Assembly: GCF_014207435.1 (NCBI RefSeq)
Contig: NZ_JACHGH010000017.1
Span: forward strand, 1 to 55,395
Source: Salirhabdus euzebyi
Lineage (GTDB): Bacteria > Bacillota > Bacilli > Bacillales > Alkalibacillaceae
Direction: 5' to 3'
Length of the DNA: 55,395 nucleotides
Shown piece by piece: positions 37,017 to 46,907 of the stretch. The notes under the pieces were generated by a model. The model made no database searches and was not told the origin of the DNA. It worked only from the letters and a program-made list of their open reading frames with translations. Position numbers and translations under genes: made by a program. Positions within the stretch are counted from its first letter, which is position 1. Every line of letters starts with the position of its first letter.

Positions 37017-37093
37017 TGGTAGCGGCGGAGGGGATCGAACCCACGACCTCACGGGTATGAACCGTACGCTCTCGCCAGCTGAGCTACGCCGCC
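37017..37093 (-). tRNA. tRNA-Met (CAU), elongator type
   Basis: A 77-nt cloverleaf including an encoded CCA (37019-37017). Anticodon CAT at 37059-37057 in loop TTCATAC. The body GGCGGCGTAGCTCAGC resembles the elongator tRNA-Met. It lacks the initiator's three G-C pairs in the anticodon stem. tRNA-Ile2 with a modified CAU anticodon is less likely given the body sequence. Confidence 0.9.
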
Positions 37094-37117
37094 AAATATT
37101 CTTAAGACACAAGAAAT

Positions 37118-37146
37118 ATAGTACAACACGAACAATTTAGTGTCAA
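37118..37146 (-). promoter_or_regulatory. SigA promoter of the tRNA unit
   Basis: On the minus strand TTGACA (37146-37141), a 17-nt spacer and TACTAT (37123-37118), 25 bases before tRNA-Met. Confidence 0.85.
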
Positions 37147-37328
37147 CACTTTTTTGTTTTACTGCCCACAGTGTGAGAGCCGTTTTGGTTGATTCGGTAA
37201 AGGATACTATTTGTTCCATATAAAAAACCCTCTATTCAATAAAAAAACGAGGGATTGTGACAGGCTATTTTTAATTCTAACTAAATTATTTTTTTTATTG
37301 TAGAAATGCCTATTGATTTTCAGAAATC

Positions 37329-37369
37329 CGTCGAAGGTTTTTTTGAGGTTGTCCTCCTGTTTTGACAAA
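37329..37369 (+). promoter_or_regulatory. Possible Spo0A-controlled promoter region of spoIIE
   Basis: CGTCGAA (37329-37335) and TGACAAA (37363-37369) each resemble an 0A box with one deviation. TTGACA (37362-37367) may be a -35. I cannot pick a -10 with confidence. B. subtilis spoIIE uses SigA plus Spo0A-P with unusually wide spacing. The rest of 37147-37328 holds only a weak hairpin (CCCTC/GAGGG near 37228-37253). Confidence 0.35.
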
Positions 37370-37418
37370 AAATCCAGATTATATATGGTTGAATATGTTA
37401 CATAGAAGGAGTGATCGT

Positions 37419-39872
37419 ATGATTGAATCCGTTACAAGGACCCAATCAAGAACTTCATATAAAAAAGCACTATACTCTCTATCAAAATGGAGGAAGAAGA
37501 CTGGAGATACGGTTAAGAAAAAGTTTATTGACCAAGGGTGGACCCTTTTTATTGCGGGGTTCTTATTAGGCAGAGCTGTTATCCTTACATCAGTTTCCCC
37601 TTTTGCAGTTGCCTTTTTTGCCTCTATTTGGATGCTGCGTCGGAATATTTCTTTTAAGACAGCTTTAGCCGTTTTATTAGGTGGATTAACAGTTAGCATC
37701 AGTCATTCTTTATTTTTAACAGGTACCATATTAGTTTTTTGTTTGTTAGCAGCATTATTTAAAAAAGTTTCTGCTCAACAAAAAATGGTTCCTTTATATG
37801 TGTTTTTAGCTTGTATTATTGCAAGAATCACTGGTTTTTTTATTCAAGGTAGCATAGAAACGTATCAATGGGTCTTTACAATTGTAGAAGCAGGGTTAAG
37901 TGTTGTCCTTGTTCTTATCTTTATTCAAAGTGTTCCAATAATATCACCAAGAAAATTTAAAAAAGACTTAAAAAATGAAGAAATTGTTTGCATGATGATT
38001 CTCTTGGCGTCTATTTTAACTGGAACAATCGGTTGGATAGTTATGGATGCTTCTATGGAACAAATTTTTTCAAGATATCTTGTTTTAATTCTTGCTTATA
38101 TTGCTGGAGCAGCAATTGGTTCTACAGTAGGTGTCGTAACAGGCCTTGTTTTAAGCTTGGCTGATGTAGCTAGCTTATATCAAATGAGTCTACTTGCATT
38201 TGCTGGTTTGCTAGGGGGCTTATTAAAAGACGGTAAAAAAGTAGGTGTTGGTTTAGGACTTTTTGTCGCTACATTATTAATAGGCATTTATGGGGAATCG
38301 AACGGTAATCAATTTGCTCCCACATTAATTGAAACTGGGTTCGCTATTATCTTGTTTTTTCTAACGCCAGAAAATTGGATTCGCAAAATGGCCCGATACA
38401 TACCTGGTACGAACGAACACAAATCTGAACAAGAGCAGTATTTGCAAAAGGTTAGGGATGTTACAGCAAATCGTGTTGAACAATTTTCCGATATGTTTCA
38501 GGCACTATCGAAGAGCTTTTCAAAAATTGATAGTGCAACACTTGATAAAAAGGAAACGAAAGAAACAGATTATTTTTTAAGTAATGTTACGGAGAAGACC
38601 TGCCAATCCTGTTTTAAAAAGGAAAGCTGCTGGGTCAACCAATTCGACAAAACATATAATTATATGACGGAAATGATGAGTGAAATGGAGGAGGGCACAT
38701 TAAACAATAGAAGAAAACTAGTGAGGGATTTCGAAAATCATTGTGTGAAATCAAATAAAGTAATGGATACGATGAAGGATGAGTTATCGTTTTTCCAAGC
38801 TAATCAACGCCTGAAAAGACAAGTGCAAGAGAGTCGGAAATTTGTTGCTGAACAGTTAAAGGGTGTTTCCGATGTAATGGAGAACTTTGCAAAAGAAATA
38901 ATGAAAGAACGACAAATTCATGAGCAGCAAGAAGGGGAAATTGTTCATGCCTTAAACGAAATGGGCTTTGAAATAGAAAAATTAGATATTTATAGCTTAG
39001 AAGCAGGTAGTGTAGATATTGAAATGAATTTAACCTTTTATGATTATCATGGCGAAGCGGCGAAAGTCATTGCACCAGTTCTATCGGAAATACTCCAAGA
39101 AACGGTTATTGTTGATCATGAAGAGGTATCCCCATTTCCGAACGGATATGGATATTTCTCCTTTAAGTCAGCCCGTCAATACAATATAGAAACGGGTGTT
39201 TCTCATGCTGCGAAGGGTGGGGGTTTTGTTTCTGGAGATAGTTATTTAACGATGGAACTAGGAAGCGGCAGGTACGCATTAGCTATTAGTGATGGAATGG
39301 GTAATGGGGAAAGAGCTTATTTGGAAAGTATGGAGACGTTGAGGTTATTACAACAAATACTTCAATCCGGTATTGATGAGAAGGTAGCGATTAAATCTAT
39401 TAATTCTATTTTATCATTGCGAACAACAGATGAAATTTTCTCAACATTAGATCTAGCTGTAATAGATTTGCATCATGCTGGAGTTAAATTTTTGAAAATT
39501 GGATCGACCCCAAGCTTTATTAAAAGGTCCTCCGATATTGTAAAGGTGGAAGCTAGTAATTTGCCAATGGGCATTATTCAAGAGTTCGATGTAGACGTAG
39601 TGAGTGAGCAACTAAAAACCGGTGATATTCTCATTATGATGAGTGATGGCATTTTTGAAGGACCTAAACATATTGAAAATGTAGATATGTGGTTAAAACG
39701 AAAAATTAAAGAGATGGAAACAACTGACCCTCAAGAAATAGCTGATCTAATTCTAGAAGAGGTTGTCCGCACGAAGTCTGGTGAGATAGATGATGATATG
39801 ACAGTGTTAGTTGCGAAAATAGAAGATAATATACCGGAATGGGCATCTTTTCCGATCCATAAGGCGCAATAA
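37419..39872 (+). CDS. spoIIE: Stage II sporulation serine phosphatase SpoIIE
   Basis: An 817-residue PP2C phosphatase that dephosphorylates SpoIIAA and so activates SigF in the forespore. It also binds FtsZ at the polar septum. Residues about 30-315 carry about ten membrane spans. A central region follows with a Cys cluster (CQSC, CW). The C-terminal PP2C domain (about 580-805) has SGDSYLTMELGSGRYALAISDGMGNG and MMSDGIFEG. ATG 37419 follows AGAAGGAG. In-frame codons upstream lie in the promoter region. tRNAs are divergent from it. Confidence 0.96.
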   Translation: MIESVTRTQSRTSYKKALYSLSKWRKKTGDTVKKKFIDQGWTLFIAGFLLGRAVILTSVSPFAVAFFASIWMLRRNISFKTALAVLLGGLTVSISHSLFLTGTILVFCLLAALFKKVSAQQKMVPLYVFLACIIARITGFFIQGSIETYQWVFTIVEAGLSVVLVLIFIQSVPIISPRKFKKDLKNEEIVCMMILLASILTGTIGWIVMDASMEQIFSRYLVLILAYIAGAAIGSTVGVVTGLVLSLADVASLYQMSLLAFAGLLGGLLKDGKKVGVGLGLFVATLLIGIYGESNGNQFAPTLIETGFAIILFFLTPENWIRKMARYIPGTNEHKSEQEQYLQKVRDVTANRVEQFSDMFQALSKSFSKIDSATLDKKETKETDYFLSNVTEKTCQSCFKKESCWVNQFDKTYNYMTEMMSEMEEGTLNNRRKLVRDFENHCVKSNKVMDTMKDELSFFQANQRLKRQVQESRKFVAEQLKGVSDVMENFAKEIMKERQIHEQQEGEIVHALNEMGFEIEKLDIYSLEAGSVDIEMNLTFYDYHGEAAKVIAPVLSEILQETVIVDHEEVSPFPNGYGYFSFKSARQYNIETGVSHAAKGGGFVSGDSYLTMELGSGRYALAISDGMGNGERAYLESMETLRLLQQILQSGIDEKVAIKSINSILSLRTTDEIFSTLDLAVIDLHHAGVKFLKIGSTPSFIKRSSDIVKVEASNLPMGIIQEFDVDVVSEQLKTGDILIMMSDGIFEGPKHIENVDMWLKRKIKEMETTDPQEIADLILEEVVRTKSGEIDDDMTVLVAKIEDNIPEWASFPIHKAQ

Positions 39873-40004
39873 TCTATTATTGTGCCATCTTTTTTACTAG
39901 GGACTTATAATACGTTTCTATCTTCAAACTTTTCAGAAATAAAAAAGTATAAGTTTAGTTAATTGAGGCAATGATGGTACTAGTAAAAAAGAGGAGGGGT
40001 ACTC

Positions 40005-40745
40005 TTGAAAAAAGGTACACTTAAACAAATTCTATTAATTACGGATGGTTGCTCTAACCAAGGGGAAGATCCTGCAGCTGTAAGTGCTTTAGCAATGCAA
40101 CAGGGAATAAGTGTTAATGTTATTGGGGTTTTAGATGATGATCAGTCTGAACAGCCAGAAGGTTTGCAAGAGGTGGAGGAAATTGCATCTGCAGGTGGAG
40201 GAGTTAGTAGAATCGTTTATGCGAAAGCACTTTCTCAGACGGTTCAAATGGTTACTAGACAAGCAATGACTCAAACGCTGCAAGGTGTTGTCAATAAAGA
40301 ACTACAAGAAATATTAGGTTCCGAGAAATCAATGGAAGATTTGCCTCCTGAAAAAAGAGGCGAGGTAATGGAAGTGGTGGAGGATTTAGGGGAAACAAGT
40401 AATCTAGAGGTTCTTGTATTAGTAGATACGAGTGCTAGTATGAGTAACAAATTACCGACAGTAAAGGAGTCACTAGAAGATTTATCCCTTAGCCTAAATG
40501 CTAGAACAGGCAATAATACCTTTTCTATCTATACATTTCCTGGGAAAAAGCAGCACGTAAAAGAAGTAATGTCTTGGAATCCAGACTTAAGTAATATATC
40601 CTCTGTGTTTCCTAAATTAACTAGTGGAGGTATTACACCAACAGGTCCAGCGCTTCGTGAAGTTATATATAAATTCAATTCTACACCTCGTATAGAAGGA
40701 TGGGGTTCTACTGATGAGGCCATCTACGAAGAGTCTAATTACTAA
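40005..40745 (+). CDS. yabS: VWA domain protein YabS
   Basis: A 246-residue protein that appears to carry two von Willebrand A-like halves. The first starts ILLITDGCSNQGEDPAAVSALA, and the second (about residue 135 on) has VLVLVDTSASMSNKLPTVKE, a MIDAS-type DxSxS motif. Its function is not established. It is always next to the kinase gene yabT in Bacillaceae that I know. Start TTG with GAGGAGGGG upstream. It overlaps yabT. Confidence 0.85.
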   Translation: MKKGTLKQILLITDGCSNQGEDPAAVSALAMQQGISVNVIGVLDDDQSEQPEGLQEVEEIASAGGGVSRIVYAKALSQTVQMVTRQAMTQTLQGVVNKELQEILGSEKSMEDLPPEKRGEVMEVVEDLGETSNLEVLVLVDTSASMSNKLPTVKESLEDLSLSLNARTGNNTFSIYTFPGKKQHVKEVMSWNPDLSNISSVFPKLTSGGITPTGPALREVIYKFNSTPRIEGWGSTDEAIYEESNY

Positions 40746-41682
40746 TTTAAAGCCTGGCACAAAAATAAAAGGTAAATGGCACCAACATACGTATCAAATT
40801 GTAAAGAAACTTGGTAACGGAGCAATTGGCGAGGTTTATTTAGCTTTATGTAACCAAAAGTATGTGGCGCTAAAAATAAGTGATATGCCATCATCGATTA
40901 CAACCGAAGTTAATGTATTAAAGGCATTCGGAAAGGTCCAAGGAACACGCCTTGGGCCTTCTTTGTTAGATGTGGATGATTGGGTTCCTTTTCGAAGCCA
41001 TTCCTATTCATTTTATGTCATGGAATATATGAGAGGCCATGAGTTGAATACCTTTTTAAGACATAAAGGCCCTGAATGGTTAGGTATATTAATGATACAA
41101 CTATTAGATGATCTAGATCATTTGCATCGAGAGGGTTGGGTTTTTGGTGATTTAAAGCCCGAGAATTTAATCGTAACGAACTCACCGCCCCGCTTAAGGT
41201 GGATAGACGTAGGTGGTACGACAAAAATTGGTAGGGCAGTCAAAGAGTATACCGAATTTTATGATCGCGGGTATTGGGGGCTAGGAAGTAGAAAAGCGGA
41301 TCCTAAATATGATTTATTTGCTGTTGCCATGGTAATGATTCAAGTTTATTATCCACAACGATTTGAAAAAGGGCAGCACCCTACTAAAACACTTAAATAT
41401 AAAATAATCCAACAACCTGCACTTAAAAAGTATGCTACTTGTTTGGATAAAGCTTTATTAGGGAAATATACCTCCAGTAAGGAAATGAAAGCAGATATTT
41501 CAAAAATATTACTTGCTAGAGTGCAAAGTCCAGCTACTAAAATGAAACATAGTGGAGATGTAAAACGTAGTAAGCAACACGCTAGTGGAAACGGTTCTCC
41601 AACTAGATGGTTAGAATCACTTGGTATAGCTATGGTTACTGTCATGTTATTTGTTATTTTTCTTATATTAAATATGTTTTAG
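40714..41682 (+). CDS. yabT: Serine/threonine protein kinase YabT
   Basis: A 322-residue Hanks-type kinase with a C-terminal membrane anchor (about 298-320). It shows a Gly-rich loop KLGNGAIGEVYLA, the lysine motif VALKIS, a catalytic loop DLKPENL preceded by Phe-Gly instead of His-Arg, and DVGG in place of DFG. B. subtilis YabT is a sporulation kinase activated by DNA that phosphorylates RecA. The ATG overlaps yabS by 32 bases, with GGATGGGG upstream. Confidence 0.9.
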   Translation: MRPSTKSLITNLKPGTKIKGKWHQHTYQIVKKLGNGAIGEVYLALCNQKYVALKISDMPSSITTEVNVLKAFGKVQGTRLGPSLLDVDDWVPFRSHSYSFYVMEYMRGHELNTFLRHKGPEWLGILMIQLLDDLDHLHREGWVFGDLKPENLIVTNSPPRLRWIDVGGTTKIGRAVKEYTEFYDRGYWGLGSRKADPKYDLFAVAMVMIQVYYPQRFEKGQHPTKTLKYKIIQQPALKKYATCLDKALLGKYTSSKEMKADISKILLARVQSPATKMKHSGDVKRSKQHASGNGSPTRWLESLGIAMVTVMLFVIFLILNMF

Positions 41683-41765
41683 TATGTAGCGAGATTCTTT
41701 GCAGTTCTACAAATAGAAGTGGTAGGATAAATGATAAAGATATTTCCTAGAACGGAGTGACAAGT

Positions 41766-43151
41766 GTGATCGGGGATAGGGTTCTCACCTTTAGTAAAAA
41801 AAATAAGTTGTTTGCTCAAGGAGATGTTGTTCTAATAGCTGTTTCTGGAGGACCAGATTCATCCGCCCTTCTCCGTTTTTTTGCAAATATTAGAGATCGT
41901 TTTCAATTAAAGCTAGTTGCTTTATCTGTTGATCATCTATTGAGAGGGGAGGATTCAAAGCAGGATGTAGAGTACGTAAAAAAATTATGTGAAGAGTGGG
42001 ATATTGATTTTTTTAGTGCAGCTGTCGATGTCCCTAAGTATAAGAAGGAAAAGAACATGGGAACGCAGCTAGCAGCTAGGGAACTTAGGTACTCCTTTTT
42101 TGCAGAAAAAATGAAAGAGTATGATACACCCCTTTTGGCAATGGGTCATCATGGTGATGATCAAGTAGAGACGATGTTTATGCAGCTGATGCGAGGATCA
42201 AAACCTAAAGGTATTCCCGTTAAAAGAGAGTTTTCAAACGGAAACATTATTCGACCCTTTTTGTGTTTAACGAAAGAAGAAATAAAAGCCTATTGTGATA
42301 CATATCATATAAAACCGCGGTATGATGCCTCTAATGAGGAATCGGTATATACACGGAACGCTTTTCGTTTAAAGGTAATACCATTCCTAAAAAGCTATAA
42401 TCCGATTATTCATGAAAATTTGCAATTAATTAGCCAAACAGTACAAGAAGAGGAAGCCTTTCTATTTGAACAGGCTGAAAATGTTAGAAAAGAAGTTGTT
42501 ACATACATAAACAATCCTATAGAGGCTCACGTTAATATTAGCCAATTACGCTTGTACCCTCGTCCTTTACAAAGGAGAACCTTTCATCTAATATTGAATT
42601 ATCTGTACAAAAATCAAAAAACCGATATAACTTCTCGGCATATAGAAAGTATCCTTTCCTTACTTTTATCTGAAAAACCAAACGCTTCGGTTCATTTGCC
42701 GAATCAATTAGTAGCTTTTCGATCGTATGAAACATTGTCGTTCACTTTTGAGAAGGACAAACCTCCATTTGATTTTTGTTCCATCAATCCGGGGGAAACG
42801 ATCAAGTTACCAGATGGAAAATTGTTAAAGGTCGAAATAATAAATCAATCAACAAAACCAGATGAAAATAGCCTTAAAGAATTTGTTTGCAGTGCAACAA
42901 ACATTTCTTTACCGCTAATTATTCGACCTAGAAGTAAAGGTGATAAGCTTAGTGTACGAGGGTTAGGTGGCCATAAAAAAGTAAAAGACATATTTATTGA
43001 CCAAAAAATTCCGAAACATATGCGTGAACAGTGGCCAATTGTTACAGACTATGAAGGTCGGATTTTGTGGGTAATTGGTTTAAAAAAAGGTGAGGTTCAA
43101 CCCTTTCCTTCTTCTAATAAATGGCTTCGGTTAATTGTAGAAGAAAATTGA
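41766..43151 (+). CDS. tilS: tRNA(Ile)-lysidine synthetase
   Basis: A 461-residue essential enzyme that converts C34 of the CAU tRNA-Ile to lysidine so it reads AUA. The PP-loop motif VSGGPDSSALL is near residue 25, with GHHGDDQVETMFMQLMRG after it and a C-terminal TilS domain. I prefer GTG 41766, because CGGAG is correctly spaced for it and overlaps the upstream GTG at 41757. hpt follows after 21 bases. Confidence 0.95.
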   Translation: MIGDRVLTFSKKNKLFAQGDVVLIAVSGGPDSSALLRFFANIRDRFQLKLVALSVDHLLRGEDSKQDVEYVKKLCEEWDIDFFSAAVDVPKYKKEKNMGTQLAARELRYSFFAEKMKEYDTPLLAMGHHGDDQVETMFMQLMRGSKPKGIPVKREFSNGNIIRPFLCLTKEEIKAYCDTYHIKPRYDASNEESVYTRNAFRLKVIPFLKSYNPIIHENLQLISQTVQEEEAFLFEQAENVRKEVVTYINNPIEAHVNISQLRLYPRPLQRRTFHLILNYLYKNQKTDITSRHIESILSLLLSEKPNASVHLPNQLVAFRSYETLSFTFEKDKPPFDFCSINPGETIKLPDGKLLKVEIINQSTKPDENSLKEFVCSATNISLPLIIRPRSKGDKLSVRGLGGHKKVKDIFIDQKIPKHMREQWPIVTDYEGRILWVIGLKKGEVQPFPSSNKWLRLIVEEN

Positions 43152-43172
43152 GTACATATAGGAGGAGCATTC

Positions 43173-43709
43173 ATGCATAACGACATTAAAGAGGTTTTAA
43201 TCACAGAAGAAGAAATTCAAAAGCAGGTTAAGAAGATTGCCGAAAAGCTAACAGAAGAATATAAGGATAGCTTTCCTCTTGCTATTGGTGTATTAAAAGG
43301 TGCACTACCGTTTATGGCTGATTTGCTAAAAAGAGTTGAAATTTATTTGGAAATGGACTTTATGGATGTCTCTAGCTATGAAGGTGGTATGAAGTCAACA
43401 GGGGAAGTCAAAATAATTAAAGATTTAAACACAAAAGTGGAAGGAAGAGACGTACTAATTATTGAAGATATTATAGATAGTGGGCTAACGTTAAGTTATT
43501 TAGTGGACCTATTTAAATATCGTAAAGCTAAGTCGATTAAGATTGTCACGCTATTAGACAAACCAACTGGAAGACAAGCTGACGTCCAAGCAGATATTGT
43601 AGGATTTGAAGTTCCGGATGAATTTGTTGTCGGTTATGGGCTTGATTATCAAGAAAAATATCGCAATTTACCTTACATTGGCGTGTTAAAACCTGAAGTT
43701 TATTCTTAA
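43173..43709 (+). CDS. hpt: Hypoxanthine phosphoribosyltransferase
   Basis: A 178-residue purine salvage enzyme (hprT). It shows [32 protein letters not shown] and the PRPP loop [16 protein letters not shown]. It turns hypoxanthine and guanine into IMP and GMP. AGGAGGAGC precedes the ATG. tilS and hpt form a conserved pair; in B. subtilis TilS and HprT together activate ftsH transcription. Confidence 0.96.
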   Translation: MHNDIKEVLITEEEIQKQVKKIAEKLTEEYKDSFPLAIGVLKGALPFMADLLKRVEIYLEMDFMDVSSYEGGMKSTGEVKIIKDLNTKVEGRDVLIIEDIIDSGLTLSYLVDLFKYRKAKSIKIVTLLDKPTGRQADVQADIVGFEVPDEFVVGYGLDYQEKYRNLPYIGVLKPEVYS

Positions 43710-43775
43710 AAACAATGCAATTTGTATGCATTATTTTTAATTTGTTTGTTTAAACATTTTAGTAAGGGTAATTAT

Positions 43776-43805
43776 TTGAGTAACCCCTTTTTAATATGGT
43801 ACTAT
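43776..43805 (+). promoter_or_regulatory. Possible SigA promoter of ftsH
   Basis: TTGAGT (43776-43781), an 18-nt spacer and TACTAT (43800-43805). A weak AATGCA/TGCATT hairpin (43714-43732) separates it from hpt. Confidence 0.45.
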
Positions 43806-43840
43806 TTACTATAGTTTTTTCGCTTGGGAGGAGGTAGGAA

Positions 43841-45841
43841 ATGAACCGGGTATTTCGCAACACGATATTTTATCTAATTATATTTCTAGTCGTTATTGGT
43901 ATTGTTGGTGTATTCAAAGGACCAAACACAGAAACACAAGATCTTACGTATAAGCAGTTTAGAGAGGCTTTAGATAATGGTCAAATTACGGAGTTGACTA
44001 TTCAATATACAAACCAAGCCTATGCGTTAACAGGTGAAATGACTGCCGATGATGGTACTACACCATTTGCGTCGGAGGCTCCAAACAATGAGCAAAGTAT
44101 AAGTGAAATTGAGAGTATTGCAAGAGGACAAAATATCCAGTTTGATGTTACGGCAGCTGAAGAGCCGAGTGGATGGGTTCGATTCTTTACTTCGATCATA
44201 CCCTTTATTATCTTATTTATCTTGTTCTTCTTCCTGTTAAACCAAATGCAGGGTGGCGGCAGCCGAGTTATGAACTTTGGTAAAAGTAAAGCCAAACTTT
44301 ATAGCGAAGAAAAGAAGAATGTACGATTTAAAGATGTGGCTGGTGCTGATGAAGAGAAACAAGAACTTGTGGAGGTTGTTGATTTCTTAAAAGATCCCCG
44401 CAAATTTTCTCAATTGGGGGCACGAATTCCTAAGGGTGTTTTACTTGTTGGGCCTCCAGGTACTGGTAAAACATTACTAGCAAGAGCTGTTGCCGGTGAA
44501 GCGGGAGTTCCTTTCTTCTCCATCAGTGGTTCTGATTTCGTTGAAATGTTTGTTGGTGTCGGTGCATCACGTGTTCGTGACTTGTTCGAAAACGCTAAGA
44601 AAAACTCACCATGTATTATTTTCATTGATGAAATTGATGCGGTAGGTCGTCAGCGTGGAGCGGGTCTTGGTGGTGGACATGATGAACGTGAACAAACACT
44701 AAACCAATTACTTGTTGAAATGGATGGATTTGGAGCAAATGAAGGAATAATCATTATTGCTGCAACCAACCGACCAGATATTCTAGATCCAGCATTATTA
44801 CGCCCTGGTCGTTTTGACCGTCAAATCACGGTAAATCGTCCAGATGTTAAAGGACGTGAAGAAGTATTAGCTGTTCATGCCAAGAACAAGCCACTTGCTG
44901 ATTCTGTTGATTTGAAAACAATTGCAATGAGAACACCTGGCTTTTCAGGTGCTGACCTTGAAAACCTTTTAAATGAGGCTGCATTAGTTGCTGCTCGTTC
45001 TGATAAAACGAAGGTCACGATGGAAGATGTTGATGAAGCCATTGACCGTGTTATTGCAGGTCCTGCCAAAAAGAGTAGGGTAATTTCGAAAAAAGAAAGA
45101 AATATTGTTGCTTTCCATGAAAGTGGTCATACCGTTATTGGAATGGTCTTGGATGAAGCAGATATGGTGCATAAAGTAACAATAGTTCCTCGTGGTCAAG
45201 CTGGTGGTTACGCTGTTATGCTTCCGAAAGAGGACCGTTATTTCATGACTGCTCCAGAATTGCTTGATAAGATTACCGGTCTATTAGGTGGGCGCGTGGC
45301 CGAGGAAGTAACTTTCGGTGAAGTAAGTACTGGCGCACACAATGACTTCCAACGTGCAACTGCTATTGCTAGAAGCATGGTTACAGAGTACGGAATGAGT
45401 GAAAAGCTTGGACCGTTACAATTTGGAAGCAGTTCAGGTGGTCAAGTATTTTTAGGTCGTGACATTCAGAAAGAACAAAACTATAGTGATCGAATCGCTT
45501 ATGAAATTGACCAAGAGATTCAACGTATAATCAAAGAATGTTACCAACGTGCTAAGACAATTTTAACGGAAAACAAAGATAAGCTTGAATTAATAGCAAA
45601 TACATTGCTTGATGTTGAAACACTTGATGCAGCACAAATTAAGTCTCTATTTGAAAAAGGTGTCTTACCAGAACCTAAAGAAGTTCCTGCAGAGGAACCT
45701 AAAGGTATAGAAGAAGTAAAAGAAGATACCAAGAAAGAAGAAACTTCTGACTTGAAGGTAAACATCAAATCGAGAAAAGAAGAGCAAGAACCAGAAGAGA
45801 ACACGAAAGATTCTAATGATGATTCCGAAGATAAAAAATAA
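43841..45841 (+). CDS. ftsH: ATP-dependent zinc metalloprotease FtsH
   Basis: A 666-residue membrane-bound AAA protease. Two membrane spans (about 7-25 and 112-132) flank a short external domain. Walker A GPPGTGKT is at 204-211, then [13 protein letters not shown] and the second region of homology near RPGRFDRQI. The zinc site HESGH is at 426-430. The C-terminal ~55 residues are Glu/Lys-rich. It degrades membrane and regulatory proteins and is needed for sporulation in B. subtilis. Strong ribosome site GGGAGGAGGT. Confidence 0.97.
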   Translation: MNRVFRNTIFYLIIFLVVIGIVGVFKGPNTETQDLTYKQFREALDNGQITELTIQYTNQAYALTGEMTADDGTTPFASEAPNNEQSISEIESIARGQNIQFDVTAAEEPSGWVRFFTSIIPFIILFILFFFLLNQMQGGGSRVMNFGKSKAKLYSEEKKNVRFKDVAGADEEKQELVEVVDFLKDPRKFSQLGARIPKGVLLVGPPGTGKTLLARAVAGEAGVPFFSISGSDFVEMFVGVGASRVRDLFENAKKNSPCIIFIDEIDAVGRQRGAGLGGGHDEREQTLNQLLVEMDGFGANEGIIIIAATNRPDILDPALLRPGRFDRQITVNRPDVKGREEVLAVHAKNKPLADSVDLKTIAMRTPGFSGADLENLLNEAALVAARSDKTKVTMEDVDEAIDRVIAGPAKKSRVISKKERNIVAFHESGHTVIGMVLDEADMVHKVTIVPRGQAGGYAVMLPKEDRYFMTAPELLDKITGLLGGRVAEEVTFGEVSTGAHNDFQRATAIARSMVTEYGMSEKLGPLQFGSSSGGQVFLGRDIQKEQNYSDRIAYEIDQEIQRIIKECYQRAKTILTENKDKLELIANTLLDVETLDAAQIKSLFEKGVLPEPKEVPAEEPKGIEEVKEDTKKEETSDLKVNIKSRKEEQEPEENTKDSNDDSEDKK

Positions 45842-45849
45842 GGTTATTA

Positions 45850-45887
45850 AAAGAGCTTCGTCTATTGTGACGAAGCTCTTTCTTTTC
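45850..45887. terminator. Bidirectional terminator between ftsH and adhP
   Basis: AAAGAGCTTCGTC (45850-45862) pairs perfectly with GACGAAGCTCTTT (45869-45881). A T-rich tail on the plus side and A-rich DNA on the other side suit both convergent genes. Confidence 0.88.
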
Positions 45888-45890
45888 CTA

Positions 45891-46907
45891 TTATTTATCA
45901 AATGACAAAACGACGCGTCCGTTAATTTCTCCGTTTATCATACGATCAAATACCGTATTTATATTTTCTAAAGGTTGTACCTCGATTATTGTTTTTACTT
46001 TACCTTCAGATGCAAATTGCAGTGCTTCCACTAAATCTAGTCTCGTTCCAACAATAGAGCCAATAATTTTAATACCATTTAAAACCGTATCAAAAATTGG
46101 AACAGGCATTTCTTCAGGAGGCAAGCCCACTAATACACAAGTTCCTCCCCTTCTGATAGCGCTATATGCAGATTGAAACGCGGGCTTAGATACAGCTGTA
46201 ACAACTGTTGCATGTACCCCTCCTACTTTTTCTTTTATAAATTCTGCAGCATCTTCTTTGAGTGGGTTAACCGTTAAATCAGCACCTAGTTCTTTAGCTA
46301 GTGTAAGTTTATCATCGCCTAAATCTACAGCTACTACGTGTAGCCCCATTGCTTTTGCATATTGCACAGCAACATGCCCTAAACCACCAACACCATAAAT
46401 GGCAACCCATTCACCAGGTTTTGCGTTTGACACCTTTAACGCTTTATATGTTGTTACACCTGCACAAAAGATAGGTGCAGCTTCTTCAAAAGTTAAATTG
46501 TCGGGAACTTTGACAACATAGTTAGCTGCAGCTTTACAATATTCTGCATATCCCCCATCAACAGAGTATCCAGCATTTTGTTGACTTTCACATAGTGTTT
46601 CTTGACCGCTCAAACAATAGTCACAATGTCCACAAGCTGAATATAACCAAGGGATACCTACTCGATCACCAACTTTTAAATGAGTAACTCCTGGACCAAC
46701 TTCATCAATAATGCCTACTCCTTCATGACCAGGTATTAGTGGAAGCTTTGGCTTTACTGGCCAGTCACCGTGGGCAGCGTGTAAATCTGTATGACATACA
46801 CCACATGCCTTAATATGAACGAGAACTTCTCCGTGGGAAAGAATAGGTTTTTCCACTTCTTGAATACGTAAAGATTCTTTAAAGTTATGAACTACTGCAG
46901 CTTTCAT
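45891..46907 (-). CDS. adhP: Zinc-dependent alcohol dehydrogenase
   Basis: A 338-residue medium-chain ADH, very close to the thermophilic Bacillus ADH-T type. Catalytic zinc ligands are Cys38, His61 and the Cys of PIFCAG; the structural zinc site is Cys92, Cys95, Cys98 and Cys106. NAD-binding [17 protein letters not shown]. It interconverts primary alcohols such as ethanol and aldehydes. AAGGAGG lies 8 bases before the ATG. It stands against the local direction exactly where coaX lies in B. subtilis, so it is probably an insertion or replacement. Confidence 0.92.
   Translation of the reverse strand: MKAAVVHNFKESLRIQEVEKPILSHGEVLVHIKACGVCHTDLHAAHGDWPVKPKLPLIPGHEGVGIIDEVGPGVTHLKVGDRVGIPWLYSACGHCDYCLSGQETLCESQQNAGYSVDGGYAEYCKAAANYVVKVPDNLTFEEAAPIFCAGVTTYKALKVSNAKPGEWVAIYGVGGLGHVAVQYAKAMGLHVVAVDLGDDKLTLAKELGADLTVNPLKEDAAEFIKEKVGGVHATVVTAVSKPAFQSAYSAIRRGGTCVLVGLPPEEMPVPIFDTVLNGIKIIGSIVGTRLDLVEALQFASEGKVKTIIEVQPLENINTVFDRMINGEINGRVVLSFDK

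Noticed and set aside
36746-37112. Several short reading frames on both strands
   Set aside because: They run through repeat copy 3 and two tRNA genes.
43812-45901. Several long minus-strand frames opposite ftsH
   Set aside because: They mirror the codon structure of ftsH and have no starts with ribosome sites.
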